From positions 2,108,001 to 2,172,000 of the forward strand of contig JAFEVB010000002.1 in assembly GCA_032629725.1 (NCBI GenBank): a DNA stretch of 64,000 nt, written 5' to 3'. Position 1 is the first letter of the stretch. Each line of letters begins with the position of its first letter. The stretch is from Gremmenia infestans. Lineage: Eukaryota; Ascomycota; Leotiomycetes; Helotiales; Hamatocanthoscyphaceae. The position numbers and the translations under genes were made by a program. Under the pieces are notes generated by a model. The model had not been told where the DNA came from. It was given only the letters and a program-made list of their open reading frames with translations, and ran no database searches. Shown piece by piece: positions 31,741 to 43,031 of this stretch.

Positions 31741-34700
31741 TCAAGTTGGCTTTAGTACTTTCCAGCTACTTAGACCTAACTCTTCACCGTCACCGTCTAA
31801 TAGATCCTCCGTCGGCCTACGAGGCGGGAGGTTTGGTCTTGGGCTGCCACCGTCACTGTAGGGCGATTCTGAGCCGTTGACGGCTTTGCTTGCGGCTCCT
31901 GGTCTCCTGGGCTGCGGAGGAGGTGGCGGGTTGCCTGCCTCTCTTCTATCCTCGATCTCTCTTTTACCATAACTAGCGCCTAGAGAATTGCCTAGTCCCG
32001 TCGCACGTCGAGGGGGCGGTGGAAATTTGGTATCAACTGTAGTCGGTCGAGGTGGTTGTACGGGAGGTGTGTCTGCGCGGGCAATGGTTGCAAATCCGTT
32101 GACTGCGGAAAGCGTTGGTGATGAGGTAGTAGACGGGGATGAGGTAAGATGGACAGGTTTGCGGCCTACGGGTGGTGGAATCTTCTTCGACGCAGAACTG
32201 GTTGTGGAGCTAGAAAGTCGTCGATCGGAAGATTGCTGCGAAGCGAGTCTTGATGTCGGAGGTGTATCTTTGAAAGATGTTTGAGAAAAATTCTTCGCCA
32301 GTGGCCCACTAGATAAACCTGTTGGGTCAAATGGAGGGGGTAGTTTTCGTGTGCCATTCGTGGTCGGTCTAGGATTGATAGGTGGAGGGTCGAATCTTGT
32401 ATTGACCTTATTCTGAGACCCCATTCGAGGAACCGTAACCCAATCTGGCTCCTCCGTTGGCGTAAAAGGATTCGAAGGGCGATTTGGATTTGGTATCAAA
32501 CCATTTTGTGGCGGCTTCATGGTAGATTTGGCAGGGTTCCCATTGTCCAGCCACCATTTTCTCTGATCCGAGCTCGCAGGTGGTAGACCAGGTTCAATAG
32601 GCTCATAACCAATGAGGTCTTCGTCATCTGTATCATCGCCCTGAGTATTGGCCGTGGTACTACCAACTTCTAAACGTCGTTTCTCGTAGATTTCTCGACT
32701 GAGAGATTCTCGGATATCTTCGTTGACTATGCTGACAGTGCATTGAAAAGTTGCATATACTGGGCGATGATCTGAGAATCGAAGAGGCGCCGAATTGTAA
32801 TCAATTTGGCGCAAATTTGTACCCTTTCGAAGGATACGATCTGTCCAAGCAGGTATTCGAGCCTTTTCGGATGTGTCGTATTGGTCATTTCCGAGGTCGT
32901 ACTTGTATGTAGGGTTGAAGGTGATCCTTGATTCAGAGTAGTAGGGAAATGTCAAGCCAGCAACCATCTGTAAGTTCAATTGGTCATTTTCGTATAGACT
33001 CTCAAGATCCGCATTTTTAATCAAGTGCTTTACTTTCTCCGAACCAAGTCCAATGCGATAGTTGAAGTCTCCCATGAATATCACAGTATCGTGGTCATCA
33101 ATGCCCCGGTTTCTCTGAAATCTAAGACCATGGTGGATCGTACTGTAATCCCTGTTCCGCTCTTCGTAGTTTGCAAAACCTGCCGCCAGATGTGCAGTGA
33201 CAAAACAGATCTGAGTGTTTGCGTAATCCATCCTGATGGCAACAGCACCCTTATTACCTGCCATGCCAGACATTCCTGTTTTCTTGACACTACCCTCAAC
33301 GTTTTTAATCTTTCGTAGTACTGAAGCTTTGACGAAGATACAGAGTGCAGCTCCAACAAGCTGCCCACTCCTCAAAAGTACGTAATGCTCGCTCCCAACA
33401 GCACGGGCATGGCGGTTCAATGTCTTCCTGACAGCTCTTTCCCATTCTTGCTTCCGCGTAGGGTCGCTATTCATGATCTGCTGCGGACTAAGCTCCACAA
33501 TTTCTTGAAAGCCAACAGCCACAATCTCAGGTTGCTGCGGAGAAGATTGAAGCTCGGGACAAAGCCAAGAAGACAAGTCCTCATCAACGCCTGTGGTGCG
33601 GCCGTTTAGGTTAAAGGTTCCAGCCCAGCTAGACAGCTCGTCAGCATCAGTGTGAAGTAAAGGCTAAAGACTCACATATTTATGATTTCAGATGATTGAT
33701 ACTCCGCACTTCGTTTTGCAAGCTCAGCAGTCACATAATCGTTTATAGGATCAAACAGATGCACCGGAGGTTGCCCAACCATTCTACCTAGCAGAACATC
33801 AATAGTATTTTGACGTCCTTTATCGGCGAAATTGTTGATGTATAACCGAGTGGCGCTCTTCCGTGCATCTGCAATTGCTCCTGCTAAAGACATTTTGCCA
33901 TGTCTGGTGAAAGACGATTTGAGGGCACCTGTCCCTGCGTAGATTCGCGATAAAGCATCACCATTATCAGCCCATAAGCTAGAATGTCTCATCCAGAAGT
34001 CTGAAGCTGCACGTTCTCCTCGATGACCCAGAAACGATTCAACCGCCATTTGAGAAATGATAGTCTGGATCAGATTTGTTCTATCCAGACAATCAAGGCA
34101 GTTTGTCCGAAAGACGCCCTCCTGCTGCAGTACGACAACTGTCCTGTGACGAGGCTTCTCTTGGATGGTTTCCTCAACGGGATCTTCCATTTCCTCAGAC
34201 AGATAGTATGCAAAGCCATCTGCCGAGTTTTCAATTAGTCTCCGAATCATGCTTGCTGCTTCGTAACCATTTGGCCCTTTTGTCTCGGCATGGAAGTCGA
34301 ATTCTGTCTCCCTCAGAAGGTCATGGTCTTTCGAACCTTTTTCCCCTGGGTGGTTGAGAACGGAATGCCTAACTCCGTACCTATACAGGTTTGTCAACTC
34401 AGCCTCGCCCGGCTTCACCTCGCTCAACAGGTTTACCACATGCACCGAGCCGTAATTTCGCTCTAATTCTCCAAAGTGCTTGTCAAAAGCTGGCTGGGTG
34501 CCTTCGGCGGATCGAGTGATGCTTATCTTCTGCTGCCCTGGAATCAAACCAGCAGCCTGTTCCCAGAAAACGGGCACAGAACCTCGAATCTGCACATATG
34601 AAAAGCATATTCCCGACGGCCTTTCATTTGTAGCGGGGTCTGATTGTCCAACTACAGACGGGCTCCAATATATAGTCTCCGACTCGACGAAATTTGCCAC

Positions 34701-35639
34701 ATTTCCATCATCATCTATTCCCCTACTGTTGAATCGCGTTCCCGCTCGGCGGCATGATAATCGTGATATGAGTGTAAGAGATGAGGGGAGACCCGTTCTC
34801 GTAGTTCGGAGAGGCGCCGAAGCAGATGGTATGGTCATGGTAAGGACAAATCCTCGGATTGCAGAAGTTAGAATCCGCGAATTGTCCAGTGCCTTTCCTT
34901 CGTGTGCAACAAGGCGAGACCGAAACTTGACAAGAGGACCGATCATGTAGGAGTTCCAGAGGAAAGACTCGTCGAGGTCGACTATATCGGCTGTTGAGGC
35001 ATCAGTGGAACTAGAGAAATCAGCAAATTAGCTGTAAAACAGCATGAATTGCAGTTACCGATCCTGTAGTCTATTTGTCAGATCAAAATTGGTACTGTAG
35101 TAAAAGCTACCGTTGCCCAGCAATTTCCGTAGCTCAGAACATGGATGCTCCAGGACCGGCTCCCTGCGACTTAGGTTTTGCCCTCCATAGTCCTGCCCCT
35201 CGGTCGAATATGGATCCAAGTTATCACTGAAGATATTGTCATAATCCGAACTGTTCAGGCAGTAAAATTGTACAGCGCCTATTCTCTCGACCGTCTCCCC
35301 AGGCCGCACAGTAGCCACGCGTTGGCAAGACTCTATGACACATATAAAGATATGATTGTCGACAGTTATCAAGCCGAGCGTGCCGTGGACTGGAAGCGGG
35401 CTCAAGGTTCGATAATCGCTGAGGTCGGCAGTAGATATGTCTACAAACTCCACCATGCATCTAGCGGCACCCGTGCTGTCTATAGAAGTCCTTGGCTGTA
35501 CTGAATGTGCCGAGGTGAGTGAGCCATTTGAAATAGCATCGTTTGTTGACGGGCTATGTCTGAATATCAGCGCGCTAGTCGGCGTTACAAGAGCGATCGA
35601 GCGGTGGGGGTATTCGCGAAGTAAGACGCGAATAGACAT
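31741..35639 (-). CDS. Synaptojanin-like phosphoinositide phosphatase (Sac1 domain + 5-phosphatase; Inp51/52/53 family)
   Basis: Exons 35639-35059, 35010-33676 and 33628-31741 (1267 aa); introns 48 nt (GTAACT...TCTAG) and 47 nt (GTGAGT...TCTAG). The N-terminal half is a Sac domain with the catalytic CX5R(T/S) signature in RTNCLDCLDRTNLIQ. The 5-phosphatase domain begins at the exon 3 junction (IWAGTFNLNGRTTGVDED) and has GMAGNKGAVAIRM, FVTAHLAAG, FMGDFNYRIGL, IPAWTDRIL and RFSDHRPVYATF. The last ~250 residues are Pro-rich (RKLPPPFDPTG, FPPPPRRAT, PPPPPQPRRPG), suiting SH3-type partners in endocytosis. It acts on PI(4,5)P2 and monophosphorylated phosphoinositides at plasma membrane and endosomes. 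Which yeast paralog it corresponds to cannot be told by eye. Confidence 0.95.
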
Positions 35640-38377
35640 GATTGCTTGATGAACGAGGGGTCGGGCTCAATATTGTAGTTGTTGGTCATCTTGGGATTGA
35701 ACGTGGTGACATTGTTGTCCTCCAAAAATTGAGGCTCAGAATCTTTGGTGAGATGCCTTGTGAGATGCTGTCATTTGGAACATTCTGCCATGCATCACCG
35801 CCTGTCGTTCGTAGTGATCACGTGCCTATGAATGAGGGGTTCACGTGGGGTAATTGTTACCGGCTGGTGCAGCAGAGCCTCAGACTATTACCAGAGCTCT
35901 TTCGAGGAAGTAAGGATCTCATTTGATCTTGAGGATTGAGTCCATGTGTAGGTTGGTATTTCAACCGTAGTTTCTATAGTATTTAATCCAGTTGTGGTAT
36001 ATTTGTATGTATGTGTATACTACCGATAATCCACTCAAACATAACATTATAAGCTGACAAGCCTCCGAGATGCGAGTTTGCTAATGAAGGCATCTTACCT
36101 TATATAGCGTAAAATTACATTGGGAAAACTAGTAGTAAACCTGAAGTAGCTCTTTAGTGAAACATTCTCTTGCTTCTAAAACTCTGTTCCGGCTTTTTGA
36201 TTCTGCATTCTCTTATCTTGTTATATTTGGTATGAGATATAGCTTATAGGCAAGTGTCTTCATTTCAGGTGAACATAAAAATCGTTGATGAGGTGGCGCC
36301 CTTTTTATATGCGGGCGTTGAAACCGGAGGGGGGAGAATGACGTGGGGAAAAAGCAGTACAATAAGGCCGTGGATTATGAGATAGTTCTTGGTATATCCT
36401 CTTCCCTTATAATAATCGTCGTTGCGTGTTAAACGAAGGGCTGTATTATCATATCATATACGATGGTGATGGATTCAATAAATCTGAAGACGAGAATACT
36501 GGTAACAACACTCACCCCTTTTACGGACAGATAGAGAAGCGAAGCGGTGGAACAATACCATCTATACAAGAGGAGCTAGGGACAGCCTTGCCGTGCTTTC
36601 CGCCTTAGCGTTCGGGAATGTGCACCTTGCGCCTCTTCCCGAGTCGGTGGCTTACAGTCGGCATGTCTAGACCGCTCGGGGTCTTGAGAGCAGCAGTGCG
36701 AGTTTGGTGGAGTTTGGTGGAATTTGGTGGCTTAATAATTGCATGATCAACTCAACCTCCGAATACTCCGGAGTTCTTTTGATCAATCTTTGGGTGGGCC
36801 ATCGAGAATACATGTGACTGGCGGGTCACGGTGAGGTGAGGCGTGGCGTGGGTTACAGTACAGTACGGTCGGTGGTATGTAGCATTATGATTAGGTAAGA
36901 TGAGGAATGAGATGGGAGGAAGGGAAGTAGACATCCGGCAGTCTAAGATCTTATCTGATTGGTGCCGTGTAGTACAGTACAGTATGTACCGTACCGTCTG
37001 TCCCGTCTGTCCCGTCTGTCCCGTCTGTCCCGTCTGTACTGTACCGTAAACCTTAGATTCTCATCTCAACTCCTCTTCGTCTTCGATCGTTCCTGTTCCA
37101 TCTTGGCTTTATGTATCGAGGGTGCAGAGTACGAATAGGACAAGCTCATTTCTTAGTAGATTTGATTACTACTGTATTTGGCTTCTGGGCTGTTGCCCAA
37201 GTAGATGGATGGCCTGGGCGAGAACATCAATTTTGGCTGTGCGGTGCGGGGCCTTTACTCCAGGGCAGCCTTGGCGCTGGTTAGCCGTACCTAGCCTAGC
37301 GTTTTGGCTGGGTCTCTGGCATTCTAGAGCGTAGGCCCAGATGCCACCGTGCGGCCACACTGCAGATTAGCTGCAGCAAGCCGGATAGCTCCACTCCAGC
37401 CAGCCAATGACATGAATGACTGGACCTCGGTACCTTCGTACCTTCATGCACGCAGGGCATACTCATGATATTTGAGAAGACTGTATCCACTTTCCCTCCA
37501 CGTGCCGTTGATCTGACATTGTTTGCGGCAAGGTGTGACGTTGATCATTGCCCCCCTGAACCTGGATCGAAGATGGAGCCTCCCAAAGTTCTACCTTCGT
37601 ACAGTGAGTCCCACAATCAGTCCCACAGCCGTTCCTCAGTTCCTCAGTTCCTCAGACTCCCTCTCTCTCACTCTCCCATCTACTGAAGTACTTCCTAGTC
37701 GAATAGTCACAGGGAGGGACAGGTACAGGGCAGATAAATTCGAGACACACGCCCAATACGCTCAGCCAGGCTTAGCTAGCCACTTACCTAGGTAAATTTA
37801 CCTACTGTACCTACTCTACTACACTACCTAGGTAGTTATGGTGGAAGGTCTAGAATCTCATCGTCTACCGAGTAGTGAGTGTGTGTGTGGTGAGCAATCT
37901 CACTGTAGACAGGTAGTGTAGTGTCCATACATAGTAGCTTGAATCGTTGCAACTTGCACCTACACCACCTCACCTCACCTCACCTGCAGTTTCTACCGTG
38001 CTGTACTGTATTGTACTGGGATTTACGGGCTGTACCAATTCCCTATTATTGAGGCAAACCATCCCCGTCCCTCTATCCTATCCAAGATCGAGGCCCCTCG
38101 TCTAAAGCCCCCCCCACCCAATCAGCACTCCCCTGTCCCTGCCTGCCCTACCCAACACCAACCCTGTCCTGCTCCCTGTCTACACTATCACTATCGTTGC
38201 CCGCATCTCATCAACTGAATTGACCTGACCTGAACTGAACTGCACTGCACTGAAGCCTTCCTTCAGACCTCCAGACCAGATACGGTCCTTCCTTTCCTTT
38301 CTCCTTTCCGCCGACCTCACCACCACCACCACCGAACACTCCAACCCCCAACCAGAGTGCCAGGGAGTTGCGGCTCC
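35640..38377. other. 2.7-kb repeat-rich intergenic region between two large genes
   Basis: Divergent promoters of the phosphoinositide phosphatase and the hybrid kinase. Contents: TTTGGTGGAG-type short repeats near 36700-36730; a 9-bp tandem repeat at 36994-37038; many GTAC/TACAGTA blocks; TACCTAGGTA at 37785-37794 and 37825-37834; CACCT runs near 37970; and short CTGAACTGAACTGCACTGCA runs near 38230. From 38100 on it is C-rich and probably the kinase leader. No gene seen. Confidence 0.55.
36994..37038. repeat. 9-bp tandem repeat CCGTCTGTC, five units
   Basis: Four exact CCGTCTGTC units and a fifth ending in A. The block is flanked by TACAGTATGTACCGTA on the left and TACTGTACCGTA on the right. 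Confidence 0.85.
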
Positions 38378-41221
38378 ATGCCACCAGAAGGTTCCGGTCA
38401 ACCTTCCAGTCGTTCGTCTCTCATGTCGCAATTTGGAGCACTGTATGCTTCTCACACGACCGAGATCGAGCATTGTGGGATGCACAAGATACACCATCAC
38501 CCAGACGCTTTCGATACACGACCCTTTGGACCTCGTCAATTTAGGCCACATCGACAGCGAGCAAGAAAACGGACTGGGGACACAAGATTCCACTCTGCGC
38601 GGCAGCCTGGAGTAAAGGATATGGATAAAGGAACGGAGGAATCATCGCCAGATAAAATAATCGACCGAGCTACGCTTTGTCTTCCCGACTTCGCAAGAGA
38701 CACTGTAGTTCATCGAGGGGACGAAGGTTTCCAGGACGTACTACGCCAATACTTTCCCTTGGCTGAGAGCAATGCTACAGAACGCCTTATTGATCTTAAA
38801 GCTAGGCTAAGGAATGCATCAACTCATGATTTCTGGGGAATATTGATGGAGGAAATGTGCGATATCACTGGCTCACAATGCGGTTTTGTTGCCAAGAGGA
38901 TGCTTGTGGACGACCAGGACAGTGCTGTGGAAATGCCCCCCCTTGGCGAACCCGGGTCATGTCTGATGGGAGTGGCTTTCTATGTCAATAACGGTGCGGA
39001 TGTGAAGGAGCTCTACCGGGATTATCGATATCATGCCTTTGGCACTCCTTGTGAACACATGAAGCATGATAAAGTGTTCATCGTTCCCGAGAGGCTCGCC
39101 GAAATCACGCCTAACAACCCGCAAGCTCCCCATCTACCATGGGAACAATCCGAGGCCTTTATCGGTGTACCGCTATTTAGCGAAGGAAAATGTTTTGCTC
39201 ACTTTGGTGTGACCTGGTCCACAGAGGGCGCGAAGGCCCGGAAGTTAAGCTGGACCTTCATTGAGATGTTTCTTCATTCTCTTGAGGATATGATACTACA
39301 GCGTATTCTCGAGGGTCGAAGCTTTGCCAAAGATGTGGCACCCCCAGAGTCACCGCCTGCCAAAGTAATCCCACTATCAGCAATTACTGCTTCACAGTCA
39401 TTGAAGCCATACGCACGAAGCCTCTCTCATGAGCTGAGAACACCAATGCAGGGTGTGGTAGGCATGCTCGACATCATGTACTCGACAGTCTTGGACTGTA
39501 TAGCCAATCAACATCAACAGAGTGAAATGGTTCGAGAGATTTTTAAAGATCTCAAAGGCCATATCGAGACCGTGCAAGGTGAGCCGGTCTTCTATTTTCC
39601 TCTTGTCTTCGCTCATATATCTATAGATAGTTCAAAACGCGCTGTGGAGGCTGCCGACAACGTCGTCCATGCATATGATATGGATCTGAAAATGCCAGAG
39701 ACACCCTTGACACCAACCCTTAGTGAAAGCTCAAATCCTTTTGTAATATCAGGGGCATCTTCATCTCGAAGGCAAAGTCCCATACCAGAATCGAGAACGG
39801 AATCTTCGTATATGAGCAGGAAACGCGGTCAACCGGAGGAACCCAACTTCCATCCTGGCCCACCTTTGAAGCGTATGTATACTATGACAGAAGCAGAGAT
39901 CTTGCGTAAATACTACCCCGACGATAGTCCAGTCTCATGCGGGGCGTGCGGTACTTTGGGTACCACAGAAAATGACCTGAACTATCAATCACCGACATAC
40001 GCAAAAAGGGGCAGTCCAACTATCACGTCATCGATGTTGAGCCCAAATCACCGACGTGTTGTCACACGAGATTTTATGAGAACCTTGGTGACTGAGGCTT
40101 TGCGAAGTGGGCATCCAACTCGTGAAGTTTACACCGAAACCGATTCGGGGGAAACATTCGAAGTCACAACAACAGGGTCAAGAGGTGAAGTTCAGGATAG
40201 AAAGGTCTATCTGGATATCGAATCTAGCATTCCAGAAATAATCATCACGGAAGAACACCATCTACAGTTTGCTTTGAAAAAGATAGTCGACAATGCTATC
40301 AAGTTTACCGACAGTGGATCTATTACCATTACAATCAAACTGGGCAAAAACCCGAAGATTATCGAAATCTGGGTTGTGGATACAGGATGTGGTATTACCG
40401 AAGAATCCAAATGCAACCTTTTCAAGCCTCACTTCCAAGAAGACGCTTCCATCAGTCGATCTCGAGATGGTTTAGGTCTCAGTCTATTCAATGCAAAAGC
40501 GCATGTACGAAAGAATCTAGGTGGTGATATTACCTTGGAACGGTCAAATACTGACGGCCCATTGAGAGGATCTGAGTTTTTGGTCCGTCTACCTATCTCA
40601 TTATTGGATGCAGAAAACATGGATACTCCTCTTGTTGGTACTCCGCCTTTGAGCAATCAACAAAGCTATCTTCCCTCCCCAGGGACCGAATCCAAGATGT
40701 CCTTGGATGGGACATCAAGGACCGCATCGCCGGCGCCTACATCTCGTAAAAGCCCTCCGAAATCATCTCCCAAGCGCACGGCATTCAATCCCAAACTTAA
40801 CGAGGAGTATCCGCTGAATATCTTGATTGCCGAGGACAATGCCATCAACCGAAACGTTGCAGTGGGGTCCCTGGGTAAACTTGGGTACCCGACCGCGAAC
40901 GTCACAATCGCATTTGATGGAGTAGAAGCAGTACACCTTTACAAGAATTCTCTTTCAAAACCAATTGGTGAACAGTTTGACGCTATTTTGATGGATATCT
41001 GGATGCCGAACATGGACGGCTATGAGGCCACAAGGGAGATTTTGGGGCTGGCAACGCTCAGCGAAAAGGCGACGAAAATCATTGCCGTCACGGCAGACAT
41101 AACCGGGGAATGTCTATCTAGAGCAGAGGCATGTGGAATGCAGGGGTTTTTACCTAAGCCATACAAGGTTCTTGACATTGAACGATTGATTGTGCAGCAT
41201 TTTCAAAGAGAGATAGCATAA
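38378..41221 (+). CDS. GAF-containing hybrid histidine kinase with receiver domain
   Basis: Exons 38378-39578 and 39627-41221 (931 aa). The 48-nt intron (GTGAGC...CTATAG) keeps frame, so it is easily missed; splicing gives HIETVQDSSKRAVEAADN. Start is the ATG at 38378; the GTG seven codons upstream is not used. Residues ~130-320 form a GAF-like sensor region (DFWGILMEEMCDITGSQCGF to FIGVPLFSEGKCFAHFGVTW). HisKA has the phospho-His at about 351 in SLSHELRTPMQGVVGML. The HATPase has the N-box DNAIKFTDSGSI, G1 VVDTGCGI and G2 DGLGLSLFNA. A Ser/Pro-rich linker leads to the receiver ILIAEDNAINRN with phospho-Asp about 857 in ILMDIWMPNMDGYEA and the Lys in FLPKPYK. There is no transmembrane segment, so it is a soluble sensor feeding the Ypd1 phosphorelay; its signal is unknown. 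Confidence 0.93.
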   Translation: MPPEGSGQPSSRSSLMSQFGALYASHTTEIEHCGMHKIHHHPDAFDTRPFGPRQFRPHRQRARKRTGDTRFHSARQPGVKDMDKGTEESSPDKIIDRATLCLPDFARDTVVHRGDEGFQDVLRQYFPLAESNATERLIDLKARLRNASTHDFWGILMEEMCDITGSQCGFVAKRMLVDDQDSAVEMPPLGEPGSCLMGVAFYVNNGADVKELYRDYRYHAFGTPCEHMKHDKVFIVPERLAEITPNNPQAPHLPWEQSEAFIGVPLFSEGKCFAHFGVTWSTEGAKARKLSWTFIEMFLHSLEDMILQRILEGRSFAKDVAPPESPPAKVIPLSAITASQSLKPYARSLSHELRTPMQGVVGMLDIMYSTVLDCIANQHQQSEMVREIFKDLKGHIETVQGEPVFYFPLVFAHISIDSSKRAVEAADNVVHAYDMDLKMPETPLTPTLSESSNPFVISGASSSRRQSPIPESRTESSYMSRKRGQPEEPNFHPGPPLKRMYTMTEAEILRKYYPDDSPVSCGACGTLGTTENDLNYQSPTYAKRGSPTITSSMLSPNHRRVVTRDFMRTLVTEALRSGHPTREVYTETDSGETFEVTTTGSRGEVQDRKVYLDIESSIPEIIITEEHHLQFALKKIVDNAIKFTDSGSITITIKLGKNPKIIEIWVVDTGCGITEESKCNLFKPHFQEDASISRSRDGLGLSLFNAKAHVRKNLGGDITLERSNTDGPLRGSEFLVRLPISLLDAENMDTPLVGTPPLSNQQSYLPSPGTESKMSLDGTSRTASPAPTSRKSPPKSSPKRTAFNPKLNEEYPLNILIAEDNAINRNVAVGSLGKLGYPTANVTIAFDGVEAVHLYKNSLSKPIGEQFDAILMDIWMPNMDGYEATREILGLATLSEKATKIIAVTADITGECLSRAEACGMQGFLPKPYKVLDIERLIVQHFQREIA

Positions 41222-41747
41222 GTCAGGAGAGGGGTTATTTTTGCTTATATTTTTGGAGTTAGGTAATGATCGGTGCATATGTTGACGGACTGCAAGGCGT
41301 TTTGGGATACCAACGAGGGGAAAATATGATGCTGATGAATGAAGAAGCATGGTGTTGGTTGGTGTTGATATTGCATCAAAGGCGTTTAGATTTTGGCAAA
41401 AGGCGTCCCCGGGAGATGCAGAGGAAATATATAATCTGGAGAACAGATTACCCGCTGAATGGGATACATAATAAAGTAGAATTAAATAATGTTCACAAAC
41501 CGTATCTAGCTACACAAGATGTGTGCTATCAACCAATATTCAAACAAGTACCTAGGTAGTATTCACAGCTGCAAAAGCGAGCGGATCAGGTTCCCCGCTT
41601 CTTTGAGCTTAGCGCGCTTCTCTGTCTCCTCCCTATCAATGTGGCTTGCAAGATGACGATATCTTCAACCAACATCCCCTCTACATCAGTATATCATAAC
41701 ATACCTACAAAACAACCAAATCATGTAAACGCCTTTTTAACCATACG
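41222..41747. other. Intergenic with one TACCTAGGTA palindrome
   Basis: Terminator of the kinase and promoter of the lipase. TACCTAGGTA at 41549-41558. No gene seen. Confidence 0.5.
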
Positions 41748-43031
41748 ATGCGCCGCCATCTCAGTCTCAGTCTCATCCTCACCATCCTCCTTTCAAACAT
41801 CTCCATAACCCTCACAAAACCAACCCCGCCTTCCCAACGACTACTTTCACCACCACCACATCCTCCATCCCCAAACATAACAACGACCCTCTTCGCATCC
41901 CTCGAACAACTATCCCGCCTCGTAGATATAACCTACTGTCTCGGCACAACGGGAACGGGTATCTCGACACCGTTTCAATGCGCAAGTAGGTGTGATGAGT
42001 TTCCGGGGTACGAACTCGTGGGAACGTGGAATACGGGGGTACTATTAAGCGATAGCTGTGGGTTTTTGGTTTTGGATCATGGGGGTAGGAGTGGGGGCCA
42101 GAGTATTTGGGGGGAGGGGAAAGGGAAAGGCGGCAGAGGGAGGGTTATAGTTGCGTTTCGAGGGACGTACAGTATTACCAATACGATTATCGATCTTAGT
42201 ACTGTTCCTCAGGAATACGTACCGTATCCTGGTTCGGGGAACACGAGTCCATCGGATGATGCTCCTGAGAAAACCGAGTGCACAAACTGTACAGTCCATA
42301 CCGGGTTCTGGACCTCGTGGCAAAATACGCGTCCGTTTGTGCTGCCTCACCTCAAAACCATACGGGAGAAATACCCGGATTACAAAGTCGAGCTCGTGGG
42401 GCATTCGTTAGGAGGTGCTGTTGCTGCGCTCGCGGGGCTGGAGTTCGAGGCCTTGGGCTGGGAGCCTGTGGTTACTACGTTTGGGGAGCCGAGGGTGGGA
42501 AATGAGGCGTTGAGGGATTATATCGATGAGGTGTTTGAGCTGAATGGGGGGAGAGAGCTGTTGCATGGGAGGTATAGACGTGTCACGCATGTTGATGACC
42601 CAGTTCCACTGCTACCGTTGCAGGAATGGGGATACCGGGCCCATGCAGGAGAAATCTATATTTCGAAACCAGAACTACAACCCGGACTACATGATATCAG
42701 ATTGTGTTTTGGGGATGAGGATTCAAATTGTATAGCTGGGGCGGATGCTGATGGGGCCGGGTCTTGGTTTCAGGCAGCAGCGGCGGAAACTGGCTTGGAA
42801 ATTGATATGGATACGGATATCGATCACGAGGAGCTTGTACTGCTGCAGAAGCGCTGGGGTATCCCCATCCCTGCGCGCTACAAGATGTGGCAGCTATTCT
42901 TCGCGCATCGGGATTATTTCTGGAGGTTGGGACTTTGCATGCCCGGGGGTGATCCTTTTGATTGGGGGAGAGATAGATATGATTTTGGAGATGGAGACGA
43001 CGATGGTGATCAAGTGCAGATTGAGTTGTAA
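41748..43031 (+). CDS. Secreted class 3 lipase (triacylglycerol lipase/feruloyl esterase-like)
   Basis: Single exon, 427 aa. The N-terminus (MRRHLSLSLILTILLSNISI) is a signal peptide. The alpha/beta-hydrolase lipase_3 fold shows VIVAFRGTYS, the nucleophile elbow VELVGHSLGGAVAAL with Ser220, FGEPRVGNEALRDYI, the Asp of HVDDPVPLLP (about 284), and a catalytic His in FFAHRDYFW (about 387). These follow the order of Rhizomucor lipase (Ser-Asp-His). HAGEIYIS and several Cys in LCFGDEDSNC and LGLCMPG also fit the family. Four NxS/T sites suit secretion. The tail is Asp-rich. Likely substrates are acylglycerols or other esters outside the cell. A Gly-rich insert (GEGKGKGGRG, about residue 125) is unusual. 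Confident in class, not in substrate. Confidence 0.92.
   Translation: MRRHLSLSLILTILLSNISITLTKPTPPSQRLLSPPPHPPSPNITTTLFASLEQLSRLVDITYCLGTTGTGISTPFQCASRCDEFPGYELVGTWNTGVLLSDSCGFLVLDHGGRSGGQSIWGEGKGKGGRGRVIVAFRGTYSITNTIIDLSTVPQEYVPYPGSGNTSPSDDAPEKTECTNCTVHTGFWTSWQNTRPFVLPHLKTIREKYPDYKVELVGHSLGGAVAALAGLEFEALGWEPVVTTFGEPRVGNEALRDYIDEVFELNGGRELLHGRYRRVTHVDDPVPLLPLQEWGYRAHAGEIYISKPELQPGLHDIRLCFGDEDSNCIAGADADGAGSWFQAAAAETGLEIDMDTDIDHEELVLLQKRWGIPIPARYKMWQLFFAHRDYFWRLGLCMPGGDPFDWGRDRYDFGDGDDDGDQVQIEL

Noticed and set aside
35178..35504. 108-aa antisense frame in the Sac domain exon
   Set aside because: Shadow of a confidently assigned coding exon.
38180..38593. 137-aa antisense frame over the kinase start
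   Set aside because: Opposite strand of the kinase leader and N-terminus; no motif.
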